A DNA stretch of 64,000 bases from Affinundibacterium baiyunense. GTDB taxonomy: Bacteria > Pseudomonadota > Gammaproteobacteria > Burkholderiales > Burkholderiaceae_D. The notes beneath the pieces were generated by a model, which saw only the letters and a program-made list of their open reading frames with translations, did not search any database and was not told the origin of the DNA. The position numbers were made by a program, and so were the translations under genes. The number at the start of each line of letters is the position of its first letter. Position 1 is the stretch's first letter. Where the stretch lies: NCBI RefSeq assembly GCF_018139645.1, contig NZ_JAGSPM010000002.1:62001-126000 (forward strand), written 5' to 3'. This document shows positions 55,243-63,113 of the stretch, piece after piece.

Positions 55243-55704
55243 CTAAGGCAAAAAGCGCGCGCCATGCTCGCGTTGACGTCGCAAGGTTTTGGTGGCGACA
55301 AAGATTTCGCGTAGAAAGTAAATAAAACTACCAATCAAGGCCAATACTCCGCTCACAAACAAAGCGGCAACAATTTTATCTAAATGTAAATCGAGTGCAT
55401 CGCCTAAAAATAAAGCAGCGATCACCAAGCAAATCAACAAAGCACAGGTCGAGCTCAAAGTAATTGCACGGTTAATCAAATGCGAGCGTTGATACAACTC
55501 GTCTAACTCGATCCGCATATTCGGACTTAGCTTTTCTGCGCCTTGCGCGCTAACCATATCTTCTAACACTCGAGAGCGATCGATAATTCGTGCCAAGCGG
55601 TTGGTCAACACCGTCAAGTTGGTACCAACACCAGTCAGCAAAAACACTGGGGCAATGGCGAGTTGAATAATTTGTCCGATATTTCCAAGATGTAAATTGA
55701 TCAC
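55243..55704 (-). CDS. DUF2721 family membrane protein
   Basis: The 153-residue protein has the DUF2721 entry IGQIIQLAIAPVFLLTGVGTNLTVLTNRLARIIDRSR, with a membrane segment at about residues 10-32, and two more at about residues 75-95 and 105-130. The basic C terminus is cytoplasmic. Its function is not known. The start is a GTG at 55704 with a weak ribosome-binding region. It stands alone; a 227-base gap separates it from the next plus-strand gene. Confidence 0.85.
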   Translation of the reverse strand: MINLHLGNIGQIIQLAIAPVFLLTGVGTNLTVLTNRLARIIDRSRVLEDMVSAQGAEKLSPNMRIELDELYQRSHLINRAITLSSTCALLICLVIAALFLGDALDLHLDKIVAALFVSGVLALIGSFIYFLREIFVATKTLRRQREHGARFLP

Positions 55705-55931
55705 GAGCTATCTCTATATGTTTGTGCGAAAAAGATGACTTGTATTTTAGCAGGCATATGTCGCGGCAACAGTAAATCTCGCGACTCGCTTGGCGCCATG
55801 GCAGAACCAACCACGCTCACCAAGCGACGATTCGTCGCAAATCGCTAGCCTGTCATCCGCCACACCATGCACACTAACGTCATTCATTCACGACGATGAC
55901 CAATTAAACCGGTCGAATAAAAGGATCAACA

Positions 55932-56465
55932 ATGGCACAGCTATTTACACATACACCAACTTGGGTCTGGTTACTGTTAGCAGGTCTCTGTATTGTCGGT
56001 TACTTACAAACAAAAACACGCGAAGTTTCTGCCGCACGTCTGATGTTGTTACCACTGGCAATGATGGTCTGGTCGGTGATCGCTACTTATCAACAGTTAG
56101 GTGCGCAATTGATCACATTGGCAGCATGGAGCATCGGTCTTGTACTGAGTTGTGGGTTATTTATCCAACTATTTCCTGCACGTCAGAACGATTACAAACC
56201 GCACAACGCCCGATTTGCAGTGACAGGAAGTTGGCTGCCATTGATGCTGATACTGGGTATTTTTATCACCAAATATGGGATGACAGTGAGTTTAACGTTA
56301 CGCCCACAATTACAAGAAAGCCTGAACTTTGTACTTAGCGTGAGCACTGTGCTTGGCATTTTTAGTGGTGTTTTGCTCGGCCGCGCCGTACGCTTATTGC
56401 GCTCACGCCAGTTACATCAAGCAGCACAACAGCAAACCCAACTCGTCTCTTCTTCTATGTCTTAA
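55932..56465 (+). CDS. Hypothetical multi-pass membrane protein (DUF6622-like)
   Basis: The 177-residue protein has five predicted membrane helices: residues 12-28 (WVWLLLAGLCIVGYL), 37-55, 60-80, 95-115 and 135-150. No catalytic motif is seen. The start MAQLFTHTP follows an AAGGATCAAC leader. The pattern resembles a conserved family of unknown-function bacterial membrane proteins; the family assignment is tentative. It is convergent with the TonB-like gene 35 bases downstream. Confidence 0.75.
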   Translation: MAQLFTHTPTWVWLLLAGLCIVGYLQTKTREVSAARLMLLPLAMMVWSVIATYQQLGAQLITLAAWSIGLVLSCGLFIQLFPARQNDYKPHNARFAVTGSWLPLMLILGIFITKYGMTVSLTLRPQLQESLNFVLSVSTVLGIFSGVLLGRAVRLLRSRQLHQAAQQQTQLVSSSMS

Positions 56466-56500
56466 GACTTTGCACTAAAACATTGCGCTAGCGATGTAGC

Positions 56501-57355
56501 TCAACGTTTTGGTTTAGCAAATTCTGGAAACTCTTCTAGCATGAAAGCTTCCAACTCGGCGCTGTCCTCGACTCGGGCAGATAAAGTCACTACGCGACCG
56601 AGGCGATTTGATTCCCAACGAAAATCGCCTTTGTAGTGGGTGCGAATAATTTCTATCATCTTACGCACCATCGCAAGATCGAGATTGCCACCAACACCGG
56701 CATCAACTTCGATGGTTTGCTTCCAACCGTTACTGTTTACTTTCCAGCCGCGGAAAGTGAAGGTACCAACCCTCACGCTCTTACTCACGATTTGAAACAC
56801 ACCATTGGTGCCATCTTGCCCACTGGCTTGTTGCATACTGCGTCTTACATTGGCTTCTGCGATTTGCTGTGGACTCAAACCACGTTGGCCTTGCTCGGCT
56901 GCGCGATTTTCGGCTGCTGCGGCGGCTTCTGCCTTTTGTCGGCGTTCACGTGCTGCATTCAACATTGCTGCCATATCAGGCACCGCATCTTCATACTTCT
57001 TCGGTGGCTCTGCTGGCAAATTGGGGTCAATAATCCCATCGGGATTGGGCGGACTAATGATGGTCTTTTTCGCTGTCGTGTTTTTTGTCGGTGCTGATTT
57101 GGCTACCACTTTCTTCGGCTCTGGCTCGCCCTTTTGCACTTGCTTCACTTTTTCCATGATGAAGACCATGGGACCGCTGACTGGCTTGCCGCTTTGAATA
57201 TCCGCACGAATCTTCAAAAGTAAATAGAAAAACAAGCCATGCATCGCCAGCACAAGCAAAATCGCGATCAGACGACGTGGTCTGATCCGCAATTCGATAT
57301 GAATAACACCTTGTTCTTCTAGCTCGCGCTCTCTTGATTCTGTGTACAACTTCAT
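56501..57355 (-). CDS. TonB-like or unknown membrane-anchored protein
   Basis: From the ATG at 57355 the 284-residue protein has a short cytoplasmic tail, one membrane helix at about residues 30-50 (AILLVLAMHGLFFYLLL), and a Pro- and Lys-rich stretch with PEPKKVVAKSAPTKN that resembles the TonB periplasmic linker. A charged helical part and a C-terminal domain with VGTFTFRGWKVNSNGWKQTIEVDAG follow. There is no clear TonB C-terminal signature, and no exbB or exbD genes lie nearby. It could be an energy-transducing or cell-envelope protein. A start at 57442 is possible but lacks support. Confidence 0.75.
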   Translation of the reverse strand: MKLYTESRERELEEQGVIHIELRIRPRRLIAILLVLAMHGLFFYLLLKIRADIQSGKPVSGPMVFIMEKVKQVQKGEPEPKKVVAKSAPTKNTTAKKTIISPPNPDGIIDPNLPAEPPKKYEDAVPDMAAMLNAARERRQKAEAAAAAENRAAEQGQRGLSPQQIAEANVRRSMQQASGQDGTNGVFQIVSKSVRVGTFTFRGWKVNSNGWKQTIEVDAGVGGNLDLAMVRKMIEIIRTHYKGDFRWESNRLGRVVTLSARVEDSAELEAFMLEEFPEFAKPKR

Positions 57356-57724
57356 GCGGTTTGATTCAAATTGCTTTGCTTTTTTCTGAAGTTGGCAAGG
57401 ATACCTTAATCTTGGGTAAAAGCTTGTATCAAAGCATTGCACAGATATTTATTTTATCTATACGAACAAACAAGATAATTTGCCGAATACATATGAAATG
57501 GCAGTGCGCAATTGTGTTTTTGCGCAAGAGATGTAACAGAATCTGCACTCTTTTTACACTTTTAGCTCGGCATTCAGGCTCTTTTTGACTAGCAAATGAC
57601 CAATTCATCGATATTTGGATTGCTCACATTTGCTTACAAAGCGACTCTTGTCGACTCCTGCCATGCTCACTAATCTGGGATTTCTTCGGTATTTCCCTAC
57701 CAGTACTTTCCCGCGAGGCGCGAC
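57356..57724. other. Intergenic region upstream of the DUF1800 gene
   Basis: This 369-base stretch lies between the divergent TonB-like and DUF1800 genes and should contain both promoters. I see AT-rich sequence but no reliable -35/-10 pair or repeat. Confidence 0.5.
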
Positions 57725-59527
57725 ATGCTCATTGATGAAAAAACCCAACAAGAGATCAGCAAAGAATCTCTAACTCAGTCACATAGCTCGACTAACTCCG
57801 ATAACAACTTCATGCGCAACATAGTGGCGACCAGCAGCGCCGCCGTGTTAGCCACAGCTTGTGGTGGCGACGGCAAAGTGGGCCCGAGCGAAACTGTAAC
57901 GTCGCCGCCTGCTAGTAGCAATGGCAACGCTAGCAACAGCGCCAGTAGCGCAACGGTCCTTCCCACCGTCATCAGCGATGCAGCGGCGGCTCGCTTCCTG
58001 ATGCAAGCCGCGATGGGAGCAAGTCGTGCTGAAATCGCGCGTGTTCAAGCGCTCGGCTACAGTGGATGGATAGATCAACAAATGGCGATACCCGCCAGCC
58101 AAAGTCGTTGGGATTGGTTGCGCTCAAAAGGCATGGATAGTAGCGAGTATCGCAACTCGCAAGCCGGTTTCGACTCTTGTGCCTGGAAAAAACTCATTAA
58201 TTCTCCCGATACCTTACGTCAACGCATCTGTTTTGCCCTATCCGAAATTTTAGTAGTGAGCATAGAAGGCTTGGTCAATGGCGGTGGCTGGAAAGCTTTT
58301 GCAGCGGCGAATTATCTCGATTTGTTGGAAGCCAATTGCTTCGGTAATTATCGCGATTTATTGCAGAAGATCTCGACCAACACAGCGATGAGTCTGTATC
58401 TGACTTATCGTGGCAACAGCAAATACAACCCCGTCACAAGCGCTTTACCCGACGAAAACTATGCGCGTGAATTGATGCAATTATTCAGCATTGGTCTAGT
58501 CAACTTAAATCAAGACGGCAGTTTGGCAACACAGAATGGCATCGCCGTCGAAAGCTATGGTTTAGAAGACATCACTGGTTTAGCGCGCGTATTCACTGGT
58601 TGGGATTTCGATCTCACTGGCGGTAACACCTCAACACCCGATTATCACCGTCGTCCTTTGCGTCAATATCCAAATAAGCATGAAACTGGTGCATCCAGTT
58701 TTTTGGGACAAACCATACCGGCTGGCATTAGCGGCGAAGAAGCCTTAAGTCGTAGTCTGGATATTATTTTCGCGCATACGAATGTGGCGCCGTTCATCGC
58801 CAAACAACTGATACAAAAGCTCGTCACCAGCAATCCAAGTCCTGCCTATGTGGCTCGCGTAGCAGCGGTATTTAATCATAATGGGCAAGCTAGCGGACTC
58901 AACGCCAAAGGCGATATGAAGGCCGTGATCAAAGCCATTTTATTAGATGATGAAGCCCGCAATCTAAACAATACGCAGTTGCCTTACTTCGGCAAAGTGC
59001 GTGAACCACTGCAACGCTTCTTAGCATGGGCACGCGCTTTCAGCGCTAATTCGCCATCCGATCTATGGCGCATTGGCGATACCAGCGATGCGGGAACTAA
59101 GCTTGGACAAAGTCCACTACGTTCGCCCAGCGTATTTAATTTTTATCGTCCTGGCTATGTACCGCCAAATACCAGCATCGCAGCAGCTTCACTAAGCGCA
59201 CCTGAAATGCAAATGGTCAGCGAATCTTCGGTAGTGGGCTATGTCAATTTTATGCAAGACATCATTGACGGCAGTCGTGGCGGTAATGATTTGCAAGCGG
59301 ATTACAGCAGCTTGTTAGCGCTGGCCGATAAGCCAGCGGCTCTAGTTGCCGAAATCAATCTACTTTTGGCTGCCGAACAATTGAGCACAAGCACGGTGCA
59401 AACCATACAAAATGCGATCGCCAGCATTTCGATCGGAACCAATAATGCCGAGCGAAATAAGTATCAGCGCATCTATGCCGCGCTGTTGCTGGTACTTGCA
59501 TCACCCGAATTTATCGTCCTGAAATAA
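57725..59527 (+). CDS. DUF1800 family exported protein
   Basis: The 600-residue protein starts with an unusual extended leader, then ATSSAAVLATACGGDG, which looks like a lipobox (ATAC). The DUF1800 core follows: RFLMQAAMGASRAEIARVQALGYSGWIDQQMA, then ALSEILVVS, YARELMQLFSIGLVNLNQDG, DITGLARVFTGWDF, and the final SPSVFNFYRPGYVPP. The partner DUF1501 gene starts 27 bases downstream. The two families are nearly always paired and exported; their function is not established. The gene has a GCGAGGCG region upstream of the ATG. Confidence 0.93.
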   Translation: MLIDEKTQQEISKESLTQSHSSTNSDNNFMRNIVATSSAAVLATACGGDGKVGPSETVTSPPASSNGNASNSASSATVLPTVISDAAAARFLMQAAMGASRAEIARVQALGYSGWIDQQMAIPASQSRWDWLRSKGMDSSEYRNSQAGFDSCAWKKLINSPDTLRQRICFALSEILVVSIEGLVNGGGWKAFAAANYLDLLEANCFGNYRDLLQKISTNTAMSLYLTYRGNSKYNPVTSALPDENYARELMQLFSIGLVNLNQDGSLATQNGIAVESYGLEDITGLARVFTGWDFDLTGGNTSTPDYHRRPLRQYPNKHETGASSFLGQTIPAGISGEEALSRSLDIIFAHTNVAPFIAKQLIQKLVTSNPSPAYVARVAAVFNHNGQASGLNAKGDMKAVIKAILLDDEARNLNNTQLPYFGKVREPLQRFLAWARAFSANSPSDLWRIGDTSDAGTKLGQSPLRSPSVFNFYRPGYVPPNTSIAAASLSAPEMQMVSESSVVGYVNFMQDIIDGSRGGNDLQADYSSLLALADKPAALVAEINLLLAAEQLSTSTVQTIQNAIASISIGTNNAERNKYQRIYAALLLVLASPEFIVLK

Positions 59528-59554
59528 TTTGCCTACGTTTAAGGAAAGATCATC

Positions 59555-60955
59555 ATGAATCATCCATCTGAAACCAATCCTTCTCGTCGCGCTTTTTTAC
59601 AACGCGTTAGTGCCTTATCACTGGCGGGAGTAGCAACACCGTGGGCGGTGAATCTCGCTACCATGGCGGAAGCTTCTGCCGCCAATGCGCAGGACTATAA
59701 GGCGATCGTATGCGTCTTCTTATATGGCGGCAACGACTATGCAAATACGCTAGTGCCATATGACAGCCAAAGCTACAATGCCTACCAAAGTTTGCGGCCA
59801 AACCTTGCTTATGCGCGTGATCGCTTGCATGCCACTGCACTCAAGTCATCGCAAGCATTGATCGATAGAAATGGTGTACAACGCCAATACGCGCTAGCAC
59901 CAGAGCTCTCCCCTATGCTGCCCTTATTCGATAGCGGCAAACTCGGTGTTCTGCTGAACGTTGGTAGCTTAATGCAGCCAACCAGCAAAACGCAGTACAC
60001 AAACAAGTCGGTAGCATTACCACCTAAACTATTCTCACACAACGATCAACAATCGATTTGGCAATCATCCTCACCTGAGGGGGCGGTATCTGGATGGGGC
60101 GGCAGAATGGGCGACTTATTCGTCAGTGGCAATGGCAAAGCCACCTTCACTTGCGTGAATGTCTCGGGTAATGCGGTCTTTTTATCGGGCCAACAAGCGG
60201 TGCAGTATCAAGTTACCAGTAATGGATCGGTTCCATTAAATGGCTTAAGTACACCACTATTTGGTTCAAGCGCCTGCTCCGACGCGCTACGCCAAATCGT
60301 GACGCAGAGTCGAACCCATTTGTTTGAACATGAATACAATCGCGTCAGTACTCGCTCGATCGAAGCAGATCAAGTGCTAAGCGCAGCACTCGCCTCTGCC
60401 CCACCCATCACGACGCCGTTTCCCGCGGATAATCGCTTGGCATCGCAACTTAAGATGGTTGCACGCATGATTGCATCCGCCTCAGCACTAAGCGCAAAGA
60501 GACAGGTGTTTTTTGTTTCTCTAGGTGGATTCGACACCCACGATGGTTTACTGACTGAACATCCGATCTTACTAAAAACGGTAGCAGATGCACTCGCCGC
60601 CTTCTACAACGCGACTGTCGAATTAGGTGTCGCCAATTCCGTCACGGCCTTCACCGCTTCCGATTTTGGTCGCACCCTCACTGGCAATAATGATGGCAGT
60701 GATCACGGCTGGGGCAGTATGCATTTCATGTTGGGTGGCGCGGTCAAGGGCGGCAGCTTGTATGGCACCGCGCCACTAGTAGCGAACAATGGCGAAGACG
60801 ATGTCGGTCAAGGGCGCTTATTACCGACAACCTCAGTCGAACAATATGCAGCAACACTGGGCAAGTGGTTGGGCATCACTGATTCTGAGTTAATTGACTT
60901 GTTACCGAACCTGCGTAATTTTGATACTAACAGTAGAAACTTGGGCTTTCTATAA
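59555..60955 (+). CDS. DUF1501 family Tat-exported protein
   Basis: The 466-residue protein starts with a twin-arginine signal (NPSRRAFLQRVSALSLAG, Arg 11-12) and belongs to DUF1501, an alkaline-phosphatase-like fold. The core shows CVFLYGGNDYANTLVPYD, PKLFSHNDQQSIWQSSSPEG, VSLGGFDTHDGL, and TASDFGRTLTGNNDGSDHGWGSMHFMLGG with several histidines and aspartates that could bind metal. An AAGGAAAG ribosome-binding site precedes the ATG. It is the partner of the DUF1800 gene upstream. Confidence 0.94.
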   Translation: MNHPSETNPSRRAFLQRVSALSLAGVATPWAVNLATMAEASAANAQDYKAIVCVFLYGGNDYANTLVPYDSQSYNAYQSLRPNLAYARDRLHATALKSSQALIDRNGVQRQYALAPELSPMLPLFDSGKLGVLLNVGSLMQPTSKTQYTNKSVALPPKLFSHNDQQSIWQSSSPEGAVSGWGGRMGDLFVSGNGKATFTCVNVSGNAVFLSGQQAVQYQVTSNGSVPLNGLSTPLFGSSACSDALRQIVTQSRTHLFEHEYNRVSTRSIEADQVLSAALASAPPITTPFPADNRLASQLKMVARMIASASALSAKRQVFFVSLGGFDTHDGLLTEHPILLKTVADALAAFYNATVELGVANSVTAFTASDFGRTLTGNNDGSDHGWGSMHFMLGGAVKGGSLYGTAPLVANNGEDDVGQGRLLPTTSVEQYAATLGKWLGITDSELIDLLPNLRNFDTNSRNLGFL

Positions 60956-60967
60956 ACAAATGTAAGC

Positions 60968-61004
60968 ATCGCCATTTAGTTGTTATTGACAACTAAATGG
61001 CGAT
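60968..61004. promoter_or_regulatory. Perfect 16-base-pair palindrome over the marR -35 box (likely operator)
   Basis: The arms at 60968-60983 and 60989-61004 pair perfectly around a 5-base spacer. The right arm covers the -35 box of the marR promoter. There is no T-run after it, so it is not a good terminator. MarR proteins bind such palindromes as dimers and repress their own genes. Confidence 0.8.
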
Positions 61005-61014
61005 TTCCTATGAT
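60986..61014 (+). promoter_or_regulatory. Near-consensus sigma-70 promoter of marR
   Basis: TTGACA (60986-60991) and TATGAT (61009-61014) are separated by exactly 17 bases. The predicted start of transcription is near 61021, about 38 bases before the marR ATG. It overlaps the palindrome described above. Confidence 0.8.
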
Positions 61015-61058
61015 GTGCGCTTCCGAATAGCTCTACCCAATCGATTCCGCCATCTTCT

Positions 61059-61553
61059 ATGCTCACACCATCCCATTCCGGTTCTTTAGTTAGAGAAGTC
61101 AGTCGTCTATTTGTTCGTTCTCAACGTGCGCAAACGGCATGTGTCGATGGGGCTTCGAATGTGCAATGCCATGTGCTTACTGAATTATTGCGCGTCGATG
61201 GAATTACACAGCAAGCTTTAGCCGAACGATTATCCTTGGACAAAGCATGGATTAGCCGAGCGGTCGACGCACTAGTCGGTGATGGTGTCGTGTCAAAATT
61301 GCCGAGTGAACTCGACAAACGTAGCGTCAATCTGAGCTTGACGCCACTCGGCCGGGTGCGTGCCGAAAAATTAGAAAGCGCACTGAACAATCATGCGGCG
61401 CAAGTATTTAATCTAATTCCGCAAGACAAACACGCGCAATTAGAAGACTCACTGAACATCTTAATCGCAGCTTTACGACAAAATCCTTTTGAGCAAAATG
61501 ACTTGCATTCTGATGTAGAGAACAATGCAGGTTCCACATCGTCACATCCTTAA
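61059..61553 (+). CDS. MarR-family transcriptional regulator
   Basis: The 164-residue winged helix-turn-helix protein has the MarR pattern: CHVLTELLRVDGITQQALAERLSLDKAWISRAVDALVGDGVV at about residues 33-75, then DKRSVNLSLTPLGRVRAEKLE for the wing and helix. The C-terminal tail after about residue 145 is long, acidic and unique. It lies alone, just after the DUF1501 gene, and its promoter carries a palindrome that is the probable autoregulatory site. No Shine-Dalgarno sequence is seen. Its ligand is unknown. Confidence 0.92.
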   Translation: MLTPSHSGSLVREVSRLFVRSQRAQTACVDGASNVQCHVLTELLRVDGITQQALAERLSLDKAWISRAVDALVGDGVVSKLPSELDKRSVNLSLTPLGRVRAEKLESALNNHAAQVFNLIPQDKHAQLEDSLNILIAALRQNPFEQNDLHSDVENNAGSTSSHP

Positions 61554-61604
61554 GCAGCGGCTACTTCAAACTGATTTTAGTGTTGTGCTCGACAAGCGCA
61601 GAGC

Positions 61605-63047
61605 TCAAAACGGCAGGCCACGTTCTTTGCTTAGCGCAGCCAAATAACGCTGCGCATCTTCCCAACTGATATTACTCACTTGGACAGTGTCATGGCTTTT
61701 CATCTTGGCGTGTTGCGCTTGCTGCAATAAACGTAATTCTGCCGCCTTATTTTGGCGCTCAGTTTCTCGTTCTAGCTGTTCTAAGTCGCGCAAACGTTTT
61801 TGTTTTTCGACTAGTGCATGCAATGCGGCAGAGGCTTGCTGACGTCTTTGCTGCTCTAGCTCTTTGCGTTGTCGCCTTTGCTCAGCACGTTGCTGCGCCG
61901 CGCTCTCAAAAGGTGACATACTTTGACCTTGCTCGACAAAGGCAGAGACCTCAGGCTGATTGCTTTGTTGTCCGGCTTTTTTTAAGGCAGCCAAAAGTGC
62001 TAGAGCGGTTGCTGGTCGTTGTTTGATATCGATCGCAAAACCGCTTTGCAAAACCAACCATTGTGCTTGATTGATGCCCAGCGGTTTTTGCGCTTGTTGC
62101 TGGGTTTGTCGATACTCACCAAACGGTAGCCGCCCTTCCAACATTTGATAAATCATGATCGCCATCGCATACACATCTAATGCTGGTGTATATGGCGACA
62201 CCGGTGAACCACCATGTGCTGAAATATCGGCTTCTGGCGCACGATAGCCTGCAGTACCGGCATGCGGTGAACGCACCGAGGCAAAACCCGGCGTGCTGAG
62301 CCCAGCACTAGTTTGGGTACGAAGACGAGCAGAGATACCAAAATCAAGCAATTTCACCTGACCATCTTTAGTCAAAAACAAATTACTCGGTTTCAAATCA
62401 CGATGCACCAATTTGTGCTTTTCCCACGCATATTGCAAGGCCTGCGCAACCGGCAACAACATCCGTAAAGCTTGTTGCCATTCACAGCGTTGATGCTGCG
62501 CCAAATAGCGATCAAAATCTTGGCCATCCAAGTATTCCATCATAATGAAATAGCTATTGGTAGCAGGATCACGCGCCCAGTCATAGACGCGCACAATATG
62601 CTCATGTGCCAACTTACGTACTAGCGAAGCTTCTTCAATTAGTAAATGCGTATGCAGTGCACTTTGGGTGAAATGTGGCGGCAAGATTTTGATGGCGAGT
62701 TTTTCACTATGGCCAATTGCAGCTTGGGTCGCTAGATCACTGACCTGCCAAACTTGTCCCATTCCACCTTGGCCTAATAACCGCTCCAATTGGTAACGCT
62801 TCGCTTGCGCACCTATCTCTTGGCCTGCAATAAAGCCAAGATCGGTTCCATCCAATGATTCAAATGGCGACGCACTAACACCAAGACTTGCGCCGAGGGT
62901 GCCGCTGCGACTAGCAGCAAGGCTGCCGTTCGGACCAAATTCCGTATCGAGAATCGCGTTCTTTCTTTGCGTGAATTCCTGTTCGCTCAACAAACCTTCG
63001 TTCAAAAGATCACGCAATTCACGGATTTTATGTAATGGCTTTTGCAT
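61605..63047 (-). CDS. Ser/Thr protein kinase with a short SHOCT-like head and a truncated FGE-like tail
   Basis: From the ATG at 63047 the 480-residue protein starts with a SHOCT-like helix (KIRELRDLLNEGLLSEQEF). The kinase domain spans about residues 78-350, with the Gly-rich loop LLGQGGMGQVW, the lysine in LAIKIL, and the HRD and DFG motifs in VHRDLKPSNLFL and LLDFGIS. A Gln/Arg-rich coiled coil follows. The last 22 residues (SWEDAQRYLAALSKERG) match the start of the FGE-sulfatase fold that many bacterial kinases carry, but the protein stops there. The coiled-coil gene upstream on the same strand is probably co-transcribed. Confidence 0.9.
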   Translation of the reverse strand: MQKPLHKIRELRDLLNEGLLSEQEFTQRKNAILDTEFGPNGSLAASRSGTLGASLGVSASPFESLDGTDLGFIAGQEIGAQAKRYQLERLLGQGGMGQVWQVSDLATQAAIGHSEKLAIKILPPHFTQSALHTHLLIEEASLVRKLAHEHIVRVYDWARDPATNSYFIMMEYLDGQDFDRYLAQHQRCEWQQALRMLLPVAQALQYAWEKHKLVHRDLKPSNLFLTKDGQVKLLDFGISARLRTQTSAGLSTPGFASVRSPHAGTAGYRAPEADISAHGGSPVSPYTPALDVYAMAIMIYQMLEGRLPFGEYRQTQQQAQKPLGINQAQWLVLQSGFAIDIKQRPATALALLAALKKAGQQSNQPEVSAFVEQGQSMSPFESAAQQRAEQRRQRKELEQQRRQQASAALHALVEKQKRLRDLEQLERETERQNKAAELRLLQQAQHAKMKSHDTVQVSNISWEDAQRYLAALSKERGLPF

Positions 63048-63113
63048 GATCTTGATTCGACACGGGTTCAACACCTAGTTCCACACGAAATTCTCAAGCT
63101 AATTTTTGGCGCA

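Noticed and set aside
55790-56338. 182-codon plus-strand frame
   Set aside because: It overlaps the membrane-protein gene in another frame and lacks family features; the ATG at 55932 frame has clear membrane helices.
60968-61004. Palindrome as the terminator of the DUF1501 gene
   Set aside because: It has no T-run and overlaps a near-consensus promoter, so an operator is the better reading.
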